DNA of 64,000 bases from Dipteris shenzhenensis (lineage: Eukaryota; Polypodiophyta; Polypodiopsida; Gleicheniales), in assembly GCA_047967505.1 (NCBI GenBank), contig CM106540.1. One strand, given 5' to 3'. This document shows positions 44,601 to 47,880 of this stretch, in pieces. A program made the translations under genes and the position numbers. Below the pieces are notes generated by a model. That model was not told the origin of the DNA, searched no databases, and saw only the letters and a program-made list of their open reading frames with translations. How positions within the stretch are numbered: position 1 is the first letter of the stretch; the number at the start of each line of letters is the position of its first letter.

Positions 44601-45971
44601 TTGGCAAGGAGGCACTCACAAACCTATGCACTTGACTTGGTTCTCTCAAACAAAAGTTGGACTGGGCTCCAGGGGAGTGGTCTTGGTCGGCTTCCACTGC
44701 TCCAGATTCTCCTATTCCATCCTTTCAGTATTCCGAGAGGATTGGATATAGGATTCAGCAGAGAACCACCCATCATCTACCTACAGCTGTTTAGTACTTG
44801 CAGGCACAAGGGATATCAATACTTTCAGGCACAAGGGATTTCGGAGCATCACATGTCGAGATTCTGGTAATTTTTAGGGGATTAGTAGGGCCAAGAAAGT
44901 CTCATACTTTCTTTGGCTAACATGCATTCTAGTTGGCTCTTGGCTTTAGCAGATGGGCAGGTCCTCCAAAGTATGAGATGCCAGCTTGCTGAGGAATCTA
45001 GCAAGCACTATTTGTGGAGTTGCCATATTGCCAAGGTGGTTTGGATAGGAGTTTTCTGCACACATTACCCCTGAGTCCTTTACTCTGACGTAGAAAGCAT
45101 CTCTTTGGGGCAGAGGGTTTGGTGCCTTTGCTCTATATGAATCAGAGGTAGGTGACCATGCCTTCTTCAGGTAGAGGCATTATGGATGTGGCGGCAAACA
45201 CACATCCACTGCCGCTGATCTACTACCTTCCATTTCGACTGATCTCATTTGTACTATTTGAAGTCAGGTGGGAGATGCTCAAGATTGATAGCATTGATGA
45301 GGACCTGCAATTGCTCCTTGTTTTTTCATGTTACTCCACTTGGGATTATAGACCACCCCCATGGTCGTTTATTCATATTGTAGAGGCCAAGGATGGAGTT
45401 CTCGCTCTTCCACCTCTAATTTAATTTGTTTTGAATGCAATCAATTACTTCTTACTGCAAAAAGAATGAGGCAGCATCTGCAAGCTGTAAAGACGCTGTT
45501 GTTACCTAGGGCTGTGCAAAACATACCATGTCTAGAAATCATCTATTGACAAGTCATTTCTTCCCTGTCTTACATGTGACATGCACGTCTAACATACTTT
45601 CTAGGAGAACTCAAATCTTCAAACTATTAACAAGTACTTCGAGAGCAACTCTGTAAATCCACCCCTTTTGGTGTAGGAAGTTCTCTATATGGCATGAAAG
45701 GAGTAGTTAACATGCACATCAAGTGCAAGCCAATTTATATGAAACTAAGGTAAATGCCTTTGTCTCTTCCAACAGCAAATATTACAAGTCAAAAGGAGCA
45801 GTCCAAAAGTGAATCACCCTTGAAATAGTCATCTGGAAACACTGGCACATCAAGATATACAAGTCCTCTTTTATATAAGCCACGAACAACTTCTGGATCA
45901 AGTAGCCCAAAGATGTTGACTTCCTCTTTGCAAATCTTGTCTATCACCATAATCTCATCCTCCGTAAGTTT
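4141..45971 (-). CDS. FAM91A1-like: FAM91 (FAM91A1-like) gene, five 3' exons; N-terminus outside the window
   Basis: FAM91 proteins have an N-terminal and a C-terminal FAM91 domain. In animals FAM91A1 works with TBC1D23 and WDR11 in capturing endosome-derived vesicles at the trans-Golgi; the plant protein is little studied, so a trafficking role here is inference. The coding sequence is join(45971..45818, 41625..41565, 41428..41061, 21246..19608, 4390..4141), complement. Exon lengths of 154, 61, 368, 1639 and 250 sum to 2472 = 824 codons with no internal stop. All introns begin GT and end AG, and phases match at every junction. The order of conserved blocks ([71 protein letters not shown]) follows plant FAM91 as I remember it. 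Plant FAM91 is about 1000 residues, so roughly 185 N-terminal residues lie past the right edge. The introns are full of transposons, yet no exon is broken. Confidence 0.93.
4466..4953. repeat. Large foldback (inverted repeat) in the last FAM91 intron
   Basis: The left arm 4466-4676 (211 bp) is the reverse complement of the right arm 4731-4953 (223 bp), around a 54 bp loop. By eye only a handful of bases differ (for example in GACTGCTCGG versus GACCGCTCGG). The right arm has one extra block of about 12 bp near AGATAAAAAAT. A transcript of the FAM91 intron would fold into a stem of more than 200 bp. No transposase is present. It could be a foldback-type or MITE-like element, or a recent inverted duplication. 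It ends 76 bp before the terminal exon acceptor. Confidence 0.9.
4954..5488. other. Intron sequence between foldback and Penelope element
   Basis: This is AT-rich intron sequence with no recognised gene. A (CT)n microsatellite lies at about 5341-5363. The 3' end of the Penelope-like element may extend into this stretch, but I cannot place its terminus. Confidence 0.45.
5489..6697 (-). pseudogene. Penelope-like ORF, reverse transcriptase part, internally deleted
   Basis: The first block (6697-6152) has the DKCSNNFVF motif, which matches the DKG motif of Penelope RTs, then the fingers block [16 protein letters not shown]. After a frameshift near 6160 comes motif A as [16 protein letters not shown] (about 6085-6040). 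After another shift near 5985 come [17 protein letters not shown] and [16 protein letters not shown], the post-palm blocks of this family. Motif B and the YxDD box, which should lie between motif A and the FGERIYP block, are absent. Without the aspartate pair this copy cannot be active. The reading ends near 5489. Confidence 0.85.
6728..8371 (-). pseudogene. Penelope-like ORF, N-terminal part with GIY-YIG nuclease
   Basis: The 547-codon reading has VIYVV at residues 124-128 and LYVGQT at 137-142 (the GIY and YIG strands). The catalytic-type Arg follows in AFIRF (149) and the Glu in RPRELFWM (211), all in the expected order. A basic stretch ([12 protein letters not shown]) and a proline-rich linker ([10 protein letters not shown], near 290-310) separate the nuclease from a helical region rich in Lys and Leu. 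The frame ends at a TAA at 6730-6728, then continues in the same frame, so the stop is a single nonsense change in a longer ORF. The true start is uncertain because the reading is open to the first Met shown. Confidence 0.85.
8372..9479. other. Intron sequence with simple repeats, no recognised gene
   Basis: A G8 run lies at about 8430. An A/T-rich stretch of TAAA repeats occupies about 8700-8745, and a (GA)n run lies near 8846-8860. None of the short readings shows a known domain. Part of it may be the 5' flank of the Penelope element or decayed copia sequence. Confidence 0.4.
9480..9735 (-). mobile_element. Ty1/copia reverse transcriptase fragment
   Basis: The minus strand reads [22 protein letters not shown] followed in frame by [18 protein letters not shown], the hallmark N-terminal block of copia RT. 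Frameshifts and stops follow (a [11 protein letters not shown]-like tail). It is joined at about 9740 to the LINE-A endonuclease fragment, directly after IIGGDFS. Only a small part of the domain survives, and no LTR is evident. Confidence 0.7.
9740..10083 (-). mobile_element. LINE-A copy 2, endonuclease part beyond the gypsy insertion
   Basis: The minus strand reads [19 protein letters not shown], then [18 protein letters not shown] and SWIIGGDF. These are the QEH, NLYAPN and GGDFN motifs of the LINE endonuclease, nearly matching the plus-strand copy at 25660-25990. The sequence starts at the edge of the gypsy 5' LTR (10084). The preceding endonuclease start lies on the other side of that gypsy element at about 16870-16804. 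The two pieces are therefore one LINE split by the gypsy. It is cut at about 9740 by the copia junction. Confidence 0.8.
10084..10929 (+). repeat. 5' LTR of gypsy element 1
   Basis: It begins TGTGACCATTTGGGAC and ends just before a primer-binding site. It aligns along its length with 15918-16803. Relative to that copy it lacks the block around TATAAAAAGGAGAGCC, so it has lost the likely TATA box of the element. Otherwise the order of blocks is the same (GGACCC, AAGCTCGGCTTTC, GCAATAGAGACC). Confidence 0.88.
10931..10946 (+). promoter_or_regulatory. Primer-binding site of gypsy 1 (initiator Met tRNA type)
   Basis: TGGTATTAGAGCCAAG follows the 5' LTR by one base. The plant initiator Met tRNA site is TGGTATCAGAGC, so there is one C-to-T difference in the first 12 bases. 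This position and match fix the end of the LTR. Confidence 0.8.
11021..11390 (-). mobile_element. Inverted RNase H-integrase segment inside gypsy 1
   Basis: On the minus strand this reads [20 protein letters not shown], then [16 protein letters not shown] and on into the RNase H/integrase junction. It matches the plus-strand sequence at 14430-14730 base for base over long stretches. Near its end it jumps to the sequence matching 14910-14960, so it lacks the integrase zinc-finger region. It lies where gag should be, between the primer-binding site and the CCHC knuckle. Confidence 0.85.
11391..11960 (+). pseudogene. Gypsy 1 gag end (CCHC knuckle) and decayed protease
   Basis: [14 protein letters not shown] at about 11410-11452 is a CX2CX4HX4C zinc knuckle. 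Protease-like sequence follows from about 11600, reading [19 protein letters not shown] and later YDAILGMPW. The catalytic Asp of the usual DSGA motif is replaced (YLGA), and the frame is broken between the two parts, so the protease is inactive. The piece ends where hAT coding sequence begins, near 11960. Confidence 0.75.
11962..13775 (+). mobile_element. hAT DNA transposon fragment nested in gypsy 1
   Basis: hAT transposase coding exons (11965-13154) are followed by about 600 bp of AT-rich 3' sequence. The last 100 bp carry repeated CGTTTC/GGAAAC motifs (13680-13770) like the subterminal repeats of hAT elements. Gypsy coding resumes at about 13776 with [14 protein letters not shown]. The left edge starts in mid-transposase with no terminal inverted repeat, so the fragment is 5'-truncated or was captured by rearrangement. 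Confidence 0.75.
11965..13154 (+). pseudogene. hAT transposase, C-terminal exons
   Basis: Exon 1 reads [20 protein letters not shown] and [18 protein letters not shown] donor at GACAA|GTAAGA and an acceptor at TTTAG|GATCC give exon 2, [20 protein letters not shown] then a frameshift, ending [14 protein letters not shown]. After a second likely intron (about 12529-12631) comes the dimerisation region [26 protein letters not shown] and [11 protein letters not shown], the CERNWS...KRNR hallmark of the hAT C-terminal domain. An acidic tail ([18 protein letters not shown]) lies at 13070-13120 in another frame. The N-terminal BED finger and the first catalytic residues are absent. Confidence 0.8.
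13776..15850 (+). pseudogene. Gypsy 1 pol: RT, remnant RNase H, integrase, chromodomain-like tail
   Basis: RT begins [19 protein letters not shown], with [21 protein letters not shown] and [17 protein letters not shown]. It then shifts frame near 14165 and continues to FFDDILVF at 14268. Just after HYLGHII (14410) it jumps to [20 protein letters not shown], so about 600 bp of the RNase H region are missing. Integrase keeps [10 protein letters not shown] (14727), [12 protein letters not shown] (14992) and [13 protein letters not shown] (15113) across several frames. From 15715 a chromodomain-like tail reads [14 protein letters not shown] and AKWVDEEFF. Multiple frameshifts make it non-functional. 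Confidence 0.85.
15911..15917 (+). promoter_or_regulatory. Polypurine tract of gypsy 1
   Basis: GAGGGGA lies directly before the TGTCACC start of the 3' LTR. This is the usual position of the plus-strand primer in LTR elements. Confidence 0.7.
15918..16803 (+). repeat. 3' LTR of gypsy element 1
   Basis: It begins TGTCACCATTTGGGAC and ends TTTCA, the partner of 10084-10929. It keeps a TATA box (TATAAAAA at 16448-16455) that the 5' LTR has lost. Downstream are CAATAAGACC and an R/U5 region shared with the reverse-oriented LTR at about 37100-37660. Confidence 0.88.
16900..18337 (-). pseudogene. LINE-A ORF1 (DUF4283-like plus zinc knuckle), decayed
   Basis: ORF1 of plant L1 elements binds RNA through a DUF4283-like domain and a CCHC knuckle. 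Here the minus strand has [39 protein letters not shown] and [10 protein letters not shown], which match [16 protein letters not shown]...[10 protein letters not shown] at 24525-24690. The knuckle CRICKIFGH is followed after a one-base shift by [12 protein letters not shown] (about 17650-17590). Stops and shifts elsewhere make it a pseudogene. Confidence 0.8.
18345..18950 (-). repeat. Polypyrimidine 5' leader of LINE-A copy 2
   Basis: About 600 bp read almost entirely as C and T on the minus strand (G and A on the plus strand), with CTGCTGCC interruptions every 30-60 bp. It ends just before ORF1 of the minus-strand LINE. A similar tract precedes ORF1 of the LINE at 24192 in the same relative position. 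The long proline/leucine/serine readings over it (174-268 residues) are an effect of composition, not genes. Confidence 0.85.
18951..19607. other. Start of the last FAM91 intron, nothing recognised
   Basis: This stretch lies between exon d and the LINE leader. A GA-rich patch occurs at 19260-19295. I see no gene or element signature. Confidence 0.4.
19608..21246 (-). CDS. FAM91A1-like: FAM91 exon d (large exon, most of the C-terminal domain)
   Basis: A 1639 bp exon encodes 546 residues without interruption. It opens [20 protein letters not shown], passes through [14 protein letters not shown], a variable acidic linker, then conserved blocks [85 protein letters not shown] and SGRWNPF, and ends [11 protein letters not shown]. 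The Met at 21244 looks like a start, but the acceptor TTTACAG|GT just before it and the SPG-MKGHAV continuity with exon c show it is internal. The donor is ATAAG|GTGCTG. The 35 residues read through beyond the donor (to 19520) resemble nothing in FAM91. Confidence 0.95.
21247..22257. other. Start of the 19.8 kb FAM91 intron with an LTR-end remnant
   Basis: No coding gene is recognised. At 21941-21952 the sequence TGGTATCAGAGC, preceded by TTTCA, looks like the LTR end and primer-binding site of an unrelated LTR retrotransposon. The sequence upstream would then be the remnant of its LTR, but I found no second copy in the window. Confidence 0.45.
21941..21952 (+). promoter_or_regulatory. Orphan initiator-Met-type primer-binding site
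   Basis: TGGTATCAGAGC is an exact match to the common plant LTR-element primer-binding site and directly follows a CA dinucleotide. No gag or pol sequence follows, so the element has been truncated. Confidence 0.55.
22258..22640 (-). mobile_element. LINE zf-RVT fragments in a small tandem array
   Basis: The minus strand reads [19 protein letters not shown] followed by [11 protein letters not shown], the C-terminal Cys/His block of LINE ORF2. The same block recurs about 153 bp further on, then as shorter copies with periods of 51 bp (22473 and 22524) and 33 bp (22537 and 22570). This is a partial LINE that underwent local duplication. Confidence 0.7.
22641..23449. other. Intron sequence before the LINE-A leader, nothing recognised
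   Basis: AT-rich sequence without family signatures. It may include 3' LINE remnants, but none is clear enough to call. Confidence 0.35.
23450..24060 (+). repeat. Polypyrimidine 5' leader of LINE-A copy 3
   Basis: About 600 bp of nearly pure C/T on the plus strand, built of irregular CTGCTGCTCCTCC and CCCTCTCCTC units. It lies 130 bp before the ORF1 ATG. It corresponds in place and composition to 18950-18345 on the minus strand. It can form purine-rich secondary structures on the other strand. Confidence 0.85.
24192..25557 (+). pseudogene. LINE-A ORF1 with DUF4283-like domain and CCHC knuckle
   Basis: The ATG at 24192 starts [17 protein letters not shown], then a DUF4283-like region ([56 protein letters not shown]). 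A TAG at 24774 (HIML*RPDG) interrupts the frame; CAG to TAG is a likely origin. The frame goes on to the knuckle [14 protein letters not shown] at about 24836-24880 and a basic KKKKRP. A Pro/Ser-rich tail follows with more breaks, up to the ORF2 ATG. The product would be the nucleic-acid-binding partner of ORF2. Confidence 0.82.
25555..28107 (+). pseudogene. LINE-A ORF2: endonuclease and reverse transcriptase
   Basis: The ATG at 25555 starts [13 protein letters not shown]. Endonuclease motifs are [43 protein letters not shown] and TSDHFPVIL, with a frameshift near 25720. RT starts before 27004 and has [37 protein letters not shown] across a frameshift at about 27500, and LADDTAIF (27613) in place of the usual YADD. 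The Tyr-to-Leu change keeps both catalytic Asp. Downstream INWHKS and YLGCQVG are typical. The C-terminal zf-RVT region is missing because of the break at 28107. Confidence 0.88.
28108..32446 (-). pseudogene. Gypsy 2 gag-pol polyprotein, 3' truncated
   Basis: From the Met at 32446 ([20 protein letters not shown]) the frame has a basic, Gln-rich N-terminus, then a gag capsid ([29 protein letters not shown]), CCHC knuckle [14 protein letters not shown] at about 30900-30859, protease [18 protein letters not shown] ([44 protein letters not shown]), RNase H ([18 protein letters not shown]), integrase HHCC ([16 protein letters not shown]) and core ([39 protein letters not shown]). Stops interrupt at 31858 (TAA) and 29638 (TGA, probably from CGA), and there is a frameshift near 28975. 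Gag and pol lie in a single frame. Confidence 0.88.
32538..32558 (-). promoter_or_regulatory. Primer-binding site of gypsy 2, not the initiator Met type
   Basis: The minus strand reads TGGTTCCATTGCCGGGATAC one base after the LTR end (..GGTTTCA). Its complement ends CCCGGCAATGGAACCA, which has the form of a tRNA T-stem, acceptor strand and CCA end. I could not assign the tRNA species. Confidence 0.6.
32560..34160 (-). repeat. 5' LTR of gypsy 2
   Basis: The LTR begins TGTCACGGGGGC at 34160 on the minus strand and ends CCGGTTTCA at 32560, next to the primer-binding site. Length about 1.6 kb. The exact start is ambiguous by a few bases because the flank is TGTGTGTCACGG. No partner LTR is present in the window, since the 3' part of the element is lost. 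The small ORFs inside (for example 33408-33659) are not genes. Confidence 0.75.
34161..36316 (-). pseudogene. Ty3/gypsy element 3, decayed RT to integrase
   Basis: The minus strand has RT ([20 protein letters not shown], then FVDISLF where F(V/I)DD is expected), [37 protein letters not shown], RNase H tail [12 protein letters not shown] and integrase ([57 protein letters not shown]) in an open frame of 176 residues at 34913-34383. The last part ([20 protein letters not shown] at about 34290) runs up to 34161, where the gypsy 2 LTR begins. It differs in family from gypsy 1 and 2 and is older. Confidence 0.82.
35214..35335. repeat. 61 bp tandem duplication inside gypsy 3
   Basis: Two adjacent 61 bp units (35214-35274 and 35275-35335) each begin TGAGTTTCTCTAATCTC and contain CATTAGAGCACTCTCTAATACC. 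They differ at a few bases. The duplication falls in the RNase H-integrase spacer of the dead element. Confidence 0.85.
36317..36799. other. Unassigned intron sequence
   Basis: No family signature is visible on either strand. The 112-codon reading on the minus strand (36795-36457) has no recognisable motif. Confidence 0.35.
36800..37010 (+). mobile_element. Gypsy RNase H fragment, plus strand
   Basis: The plus strand reads [20 protein letters not shown] and [10 protein letters not shown], then after a one-base shift [20 protein letters not shown]. These are the gypsy RNase H blocks. No other part of this copy is adjacent. Confidence 0.75.
37100..37660 (-). repeat. Reverse-oriented LTR related to gypsy 1 LTRs
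   Basis: On the minus strand this has the same block order as the gypsy 1 LTRs: AAGCTTGACTTTCTAGAG-like repeats of AAGC and TTTCT, a TATA box (TATAAAAT at about 37494-37487), CAATAAAGACG, and GGTCCAACCCTTATTTCTGG. No second copy is found nearby, so it is a solo or truncated LTR. The ends are approximate. Confidence 0.65.
37661..39749. other. Intron sequence, no gene or element recognised
   Basis: About 2 kb with no conserved domain in any frame that I can recognise. Two short-ORF regions (38193-38486 minus and 39171-39608 minus) lack motifs. It may be old LTR or LINE sequence beyond recognition. Confidence 0.4.
39750..40070 (-). mobile_element. LINE zf-RVT fragment
   Basis: The minus strand reads [19 protein letters not shown] and then [19 protein letters not shown], the C-terminal Cys/His region of LINE ORF2. 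It resembles the fragment at 22258-22640 and lies in sense with FAM91. The rest of the element is missing. Confidence 0.7.
40071..41060. other. End of the 19.8 kb FAM91 intron, nothing recognised
   Basis: About 1 kb adjacent to exon c with no family signature. Short readings such as 40269-40667 have no conserved motif. Confidence 0.4.
41061..41428 (-). CDS. FAM91A1-like: FAM91 exon c
   Basis: This exon encodes [19 protein letters not shown], a block on alternating hydrophobic helices ([20 protein letters not shown]), a Ser-rich linker, then [14 protein letters not shown]. Acceptor on the minus strand is AAAGCAG|G and donor is TCCAG|GTTTTA. Reading on past the donor gives six spurious residues and a stop, which shows that splicing is needed. 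The next coding piece (GT ATG AAA GGG) lies 19.8 kb away at 21246, and the split Gly codon is restored by that junction. Confidence 0.92.
41565..41625 (-). CDS. FAM91A1-like: FAM91 exon b (61 bp micro-exon)
   Basis: A 61 bp exon encodes [21 protein letters not shown], with the first and last codons split. Minus-strand acceptor is TTTACAG|TG and donor is GAAGA|GTGAAT. It joins in frame to the 154 bp exon (G+TG = Val) and to the 368 bp exon (GA+G = Glu). The peptide is the conserved FAM91 linker between the N-terminal domain and the [12 protein letters not shown] block. A 136 bp intron, the only short one in the window, separates it from the next exon. Confidence 0.9.
41655..41710. repeat. (CT)n / CACG / CA simple repeats just upstream of exon b
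   Basis: A (TC)n run of about 28 bases at 41655-41682 is followed by GCATGCACGCGCGCGC and ACATACACA. It lies about 30 bp upstream of the exon b acceptor on the minus strand, so it is part of the intron before that exon. On the gene strand it reads as a GA-rich tract rather than a polypyrimidine tract. Confidence 0.8.
41790..42130 (-). mobile_element. LINE-B fragment (ORF2 C-terminal region)
   Basis: The minus strand reads [40 protein letters not shown] and [20 protein letters not shown]. The same blocks occur in the inverted part of the LINE-B copy at 59860-60170. A LINE-B fragment thus lies in the intron between exons a and b. Confidence 0.75.
42149..42348. repeat. Pair of direct repeats, 150 bp apart
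   Basis: The 50 bp stretch from 42149 (CCTTGGATAGGACTCACACT...) recurs at 42299 (TCTTGGATTGGGCTCACAAT...) with about eight differences by eye. The duplicated unit contains TAGATTGACCA/TACATTGACCA and GAGCACAA. No coding sense is evident. Confidence 0.75.
42545..43020 (+). mobile_element. LINE endonuclease fragment, third LINE type
   Basis: The plus strand begins [14 protein letters not shown], an endonuclease start (WNCNG). Further on are [33 protein letters not shown] and, in another frame, LLLGDFNDG (42990-43016), the GDFN motif. The wording differs from LINE-A and LINE-B endonucleases. Several shifts and stops are present. Confidence 0.65.
43021..43789. other. Intron sequence between LINE pieces, unassigned
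   Basis: It contains the repeated phrase ATTGAATTTTCAGCATGGCCTG-like at 43025-43085 (two copies about 43 bp apart). No conserved domain is visible. It may be the middle of the LINE whose ends flank it. Confidence 0.4.
43790..44170 (+). mobile_element. LINE ORF2 3' fragment (probably same element as 42545-43020)
   Basis: The plus strand reads [40 protein letters not shown] and [14 protein letters not shown]. This is the late ORF2 block (fL...vK..TPY.llL.E....pie) of some non-LTR elements. It follows the endonuclease fragment on the same strand, so both could belong to one internally deleted copy. Confidence 0.5.
44560..45440 (+). mobile_element. LINE-A 3' fragment
   Basis: The plus strand reads [20 protein letters not shown] and [20 protein letters not shown] (about 44655-44775), equivalent to LDWDPGEWRW...FFAYSTTLGRRVLGRM of copy 1. 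The tail at 45330-45400 reads [14 protein letters not shown] in frame with [10 protein letters not shown] earlier, matching the C-terminal WRYSPPLWLFIH of copy 1. The frame is broken in several places. Confidence 0.7.
45818..45971 (-). CDS. FAM91A1-like: FAM91 exon a (end of the N-terminal domain)
   Basis: This exon encodes a 51-residue block starting [18 protein letters not shown] and ending [12 protein letters not shown], characteristic of the FAM91 N-terminal domain. The acceptor on the minus strand is TGACCAG|AAA and the donor is AAGG|GTGATT. The exon starts in phase 0 and leaves one base of a split Val codon that the next exon completes. It is too short to stand out as a long ORF and was found by extending the gene upstream. 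I saw no further upstream exon between 45972 and 64000, so the preceding intron is at least 18 kb. Confidence 0.9.
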
Positions 45972-45989
45972 CTGGTCACAAAAATTGCA

Positions 45990-47870
45990 AGCTTATTATT
46001 GAAGAGCTATTTTCGTAGGGGTATTGATCTTTACATAAGAATATACTAATTTGAGTTTCTGTTAAACATGAATGTGTAAAAATTCACAAAAAGCCTTGAA
46101 ATTCCAGTTTGTGAAACTGACAAATTGTACTGCTTTTTAAACTAATAGAGAACAGTATTCCTCCTGCTCTCTAAAATATAGAAATAAGCAACAAGGAATG
46201 TCAGACAACCATCGTCAAACACGTCACTTCTTATTTGCGGAATTCTTCTAGGTGTGAAGTAACAGTAATACTATGTAGACTTCTGAGTTTAGAAACTGAC
46301 ATCTGCATGAAGCGCATGCTAAATTATGACATCTAACACCAATCTTGGTTAGACTTTGAGGTAAATATGAGTAAAATGAACCTAAAAGAACAGTCTAAAA
46401 CTAAATACTTTGTATTAAAAAGAAGACGTGTCAAATGGTTACAAATGAGAAGTTTGTTAAAGAGGCATCAATGTGGCAATTACTCCTATATAAAAATAAT
46501 TACCATCCAGTTCTGGATATGTGGTGATTTCACAACTTTTGAAACAAATTTTAGCTAGTTAGAGAGGTGCCATCATTGCAAGAAGGATGTGTTTAGGACT
46601 GTATGAGGCAGTGTGTGACAACGCTCAGGTTATCCTATGAGTTGTAGTTGAACTCCTTTCCCCACTTTTCATTCTGTTTTCTCTCCCTATTCTGTGTCGA
46701 TATCCCATCGCATTACAATGTATGTACTAACCATTAACCATGTCCTACAGGTACCGAATACTAGATTGAGAGAGAACAGTCCTATGCCCAGTGAGCAAGG
46801 TAATTCTGGGATTCCAAGTGCGAGAACAAGTCACCAAATGTTGGCACAAAAGTGACACCCACCGATAAGCAATTCAAGGACCTACTAAGGAAAGATTGGG
46901 GACATAGCCTTGCATGCAAACTGAAGCAAGGTCAGGAATGGGTTCAGAGAGATCAGTTGAAGAAACAAAGATCACCACTATGGTGCTCCCAAGAGGGTTG
47001 TCACTCCTCATATAGGATGATCTAGGAGATGTTAGGCAACCTAGTCAAGGCATGTTTGTGAAGCAATGTGCTTCAAGTTTATGAAAAGGAAGCACTCCAT
47101 GGTAAATGGGGGGGCTTGCAGCCAGGATCTCAAGGCTGTCTACATTTGCCTCATAGTTTGAGCCAGTTATATTCCATCATGAAAACGTGCTTTACAGGTT
47201 GTACACCATTTCCCAGACTTGAGGATACCTTCAATAGTTCTTTCAACCACATACAAACTCCCCAAATTGCCTACATACACTTTAAAGTATGTAAAATTTT
47301 AATATTAATAAAACAGTTCACGTAAGCGAGAACTTTTAAATAGCCTTCTTCTCTGAAAACCTCCCAAACAAGTCGAAAACCAGTGAAAGATACTTCAAAA
47401 CTGATCGACCAAGAGCAGAACAGTGCAGCAATGCCTAGACAGGTGCAACCGTTGGCGTACAGCAGGCGGCCCAGCAAGAATTGTCATACAGCTACTGTAT
47501 AGTAGGTGGCTGGTCCTAGGCAGCTCAAAACTGAAGGTGGCTGGTGAAAACAAGCTCTAGAATGCAGACGGCTGTTCAAAACAGAAGCAAATGTGCCGTA
47601 CGCGCTTGTGCTATTGTACAGTGCTCTATTAGAAGCAAGGAAGTAAACCTCCTTCATGTATGGTTCAACCATACTGTTCAAAAAGTTCTTTGATAAGTCC
47701 TAGAAGGGGACAAATTGCCAAAACGAATCAATGGAAGAGGATCAATCACAAGCACAATTCGTCATAGTAGCCATGATAAGCCACCGAATGGGCATAGTTT
47801 CTTCATGCAAATGACAGAAGTGAGCTAGAAATGCTGCGCGGGTAGGTGTGGGATGGCCAAGAGAAGCTGT
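45990..47870. other. Intron sequence upstream of exon a, nothing recognised
   Basis: This is AT-rich intron with no recognised element. I searched it on the minus strand for the preceding FAM91 exon (the WWGVC and EEFK region) and did not find it. The intron therefore continues rightward through the LINE-B array. Confidence 0.5.
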
Positions 47871-47880
47871 ACACACACAC
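47871..47880. repeat. (AC)5 at the 3' end of LINE-B copy F/G
   Basis: ACACACACAC directly abuts T9 (47881-47889), which is the poly(A) of a minus-strand LINE-B. This is the left-most anchor of the array. Confidence 0.85.
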
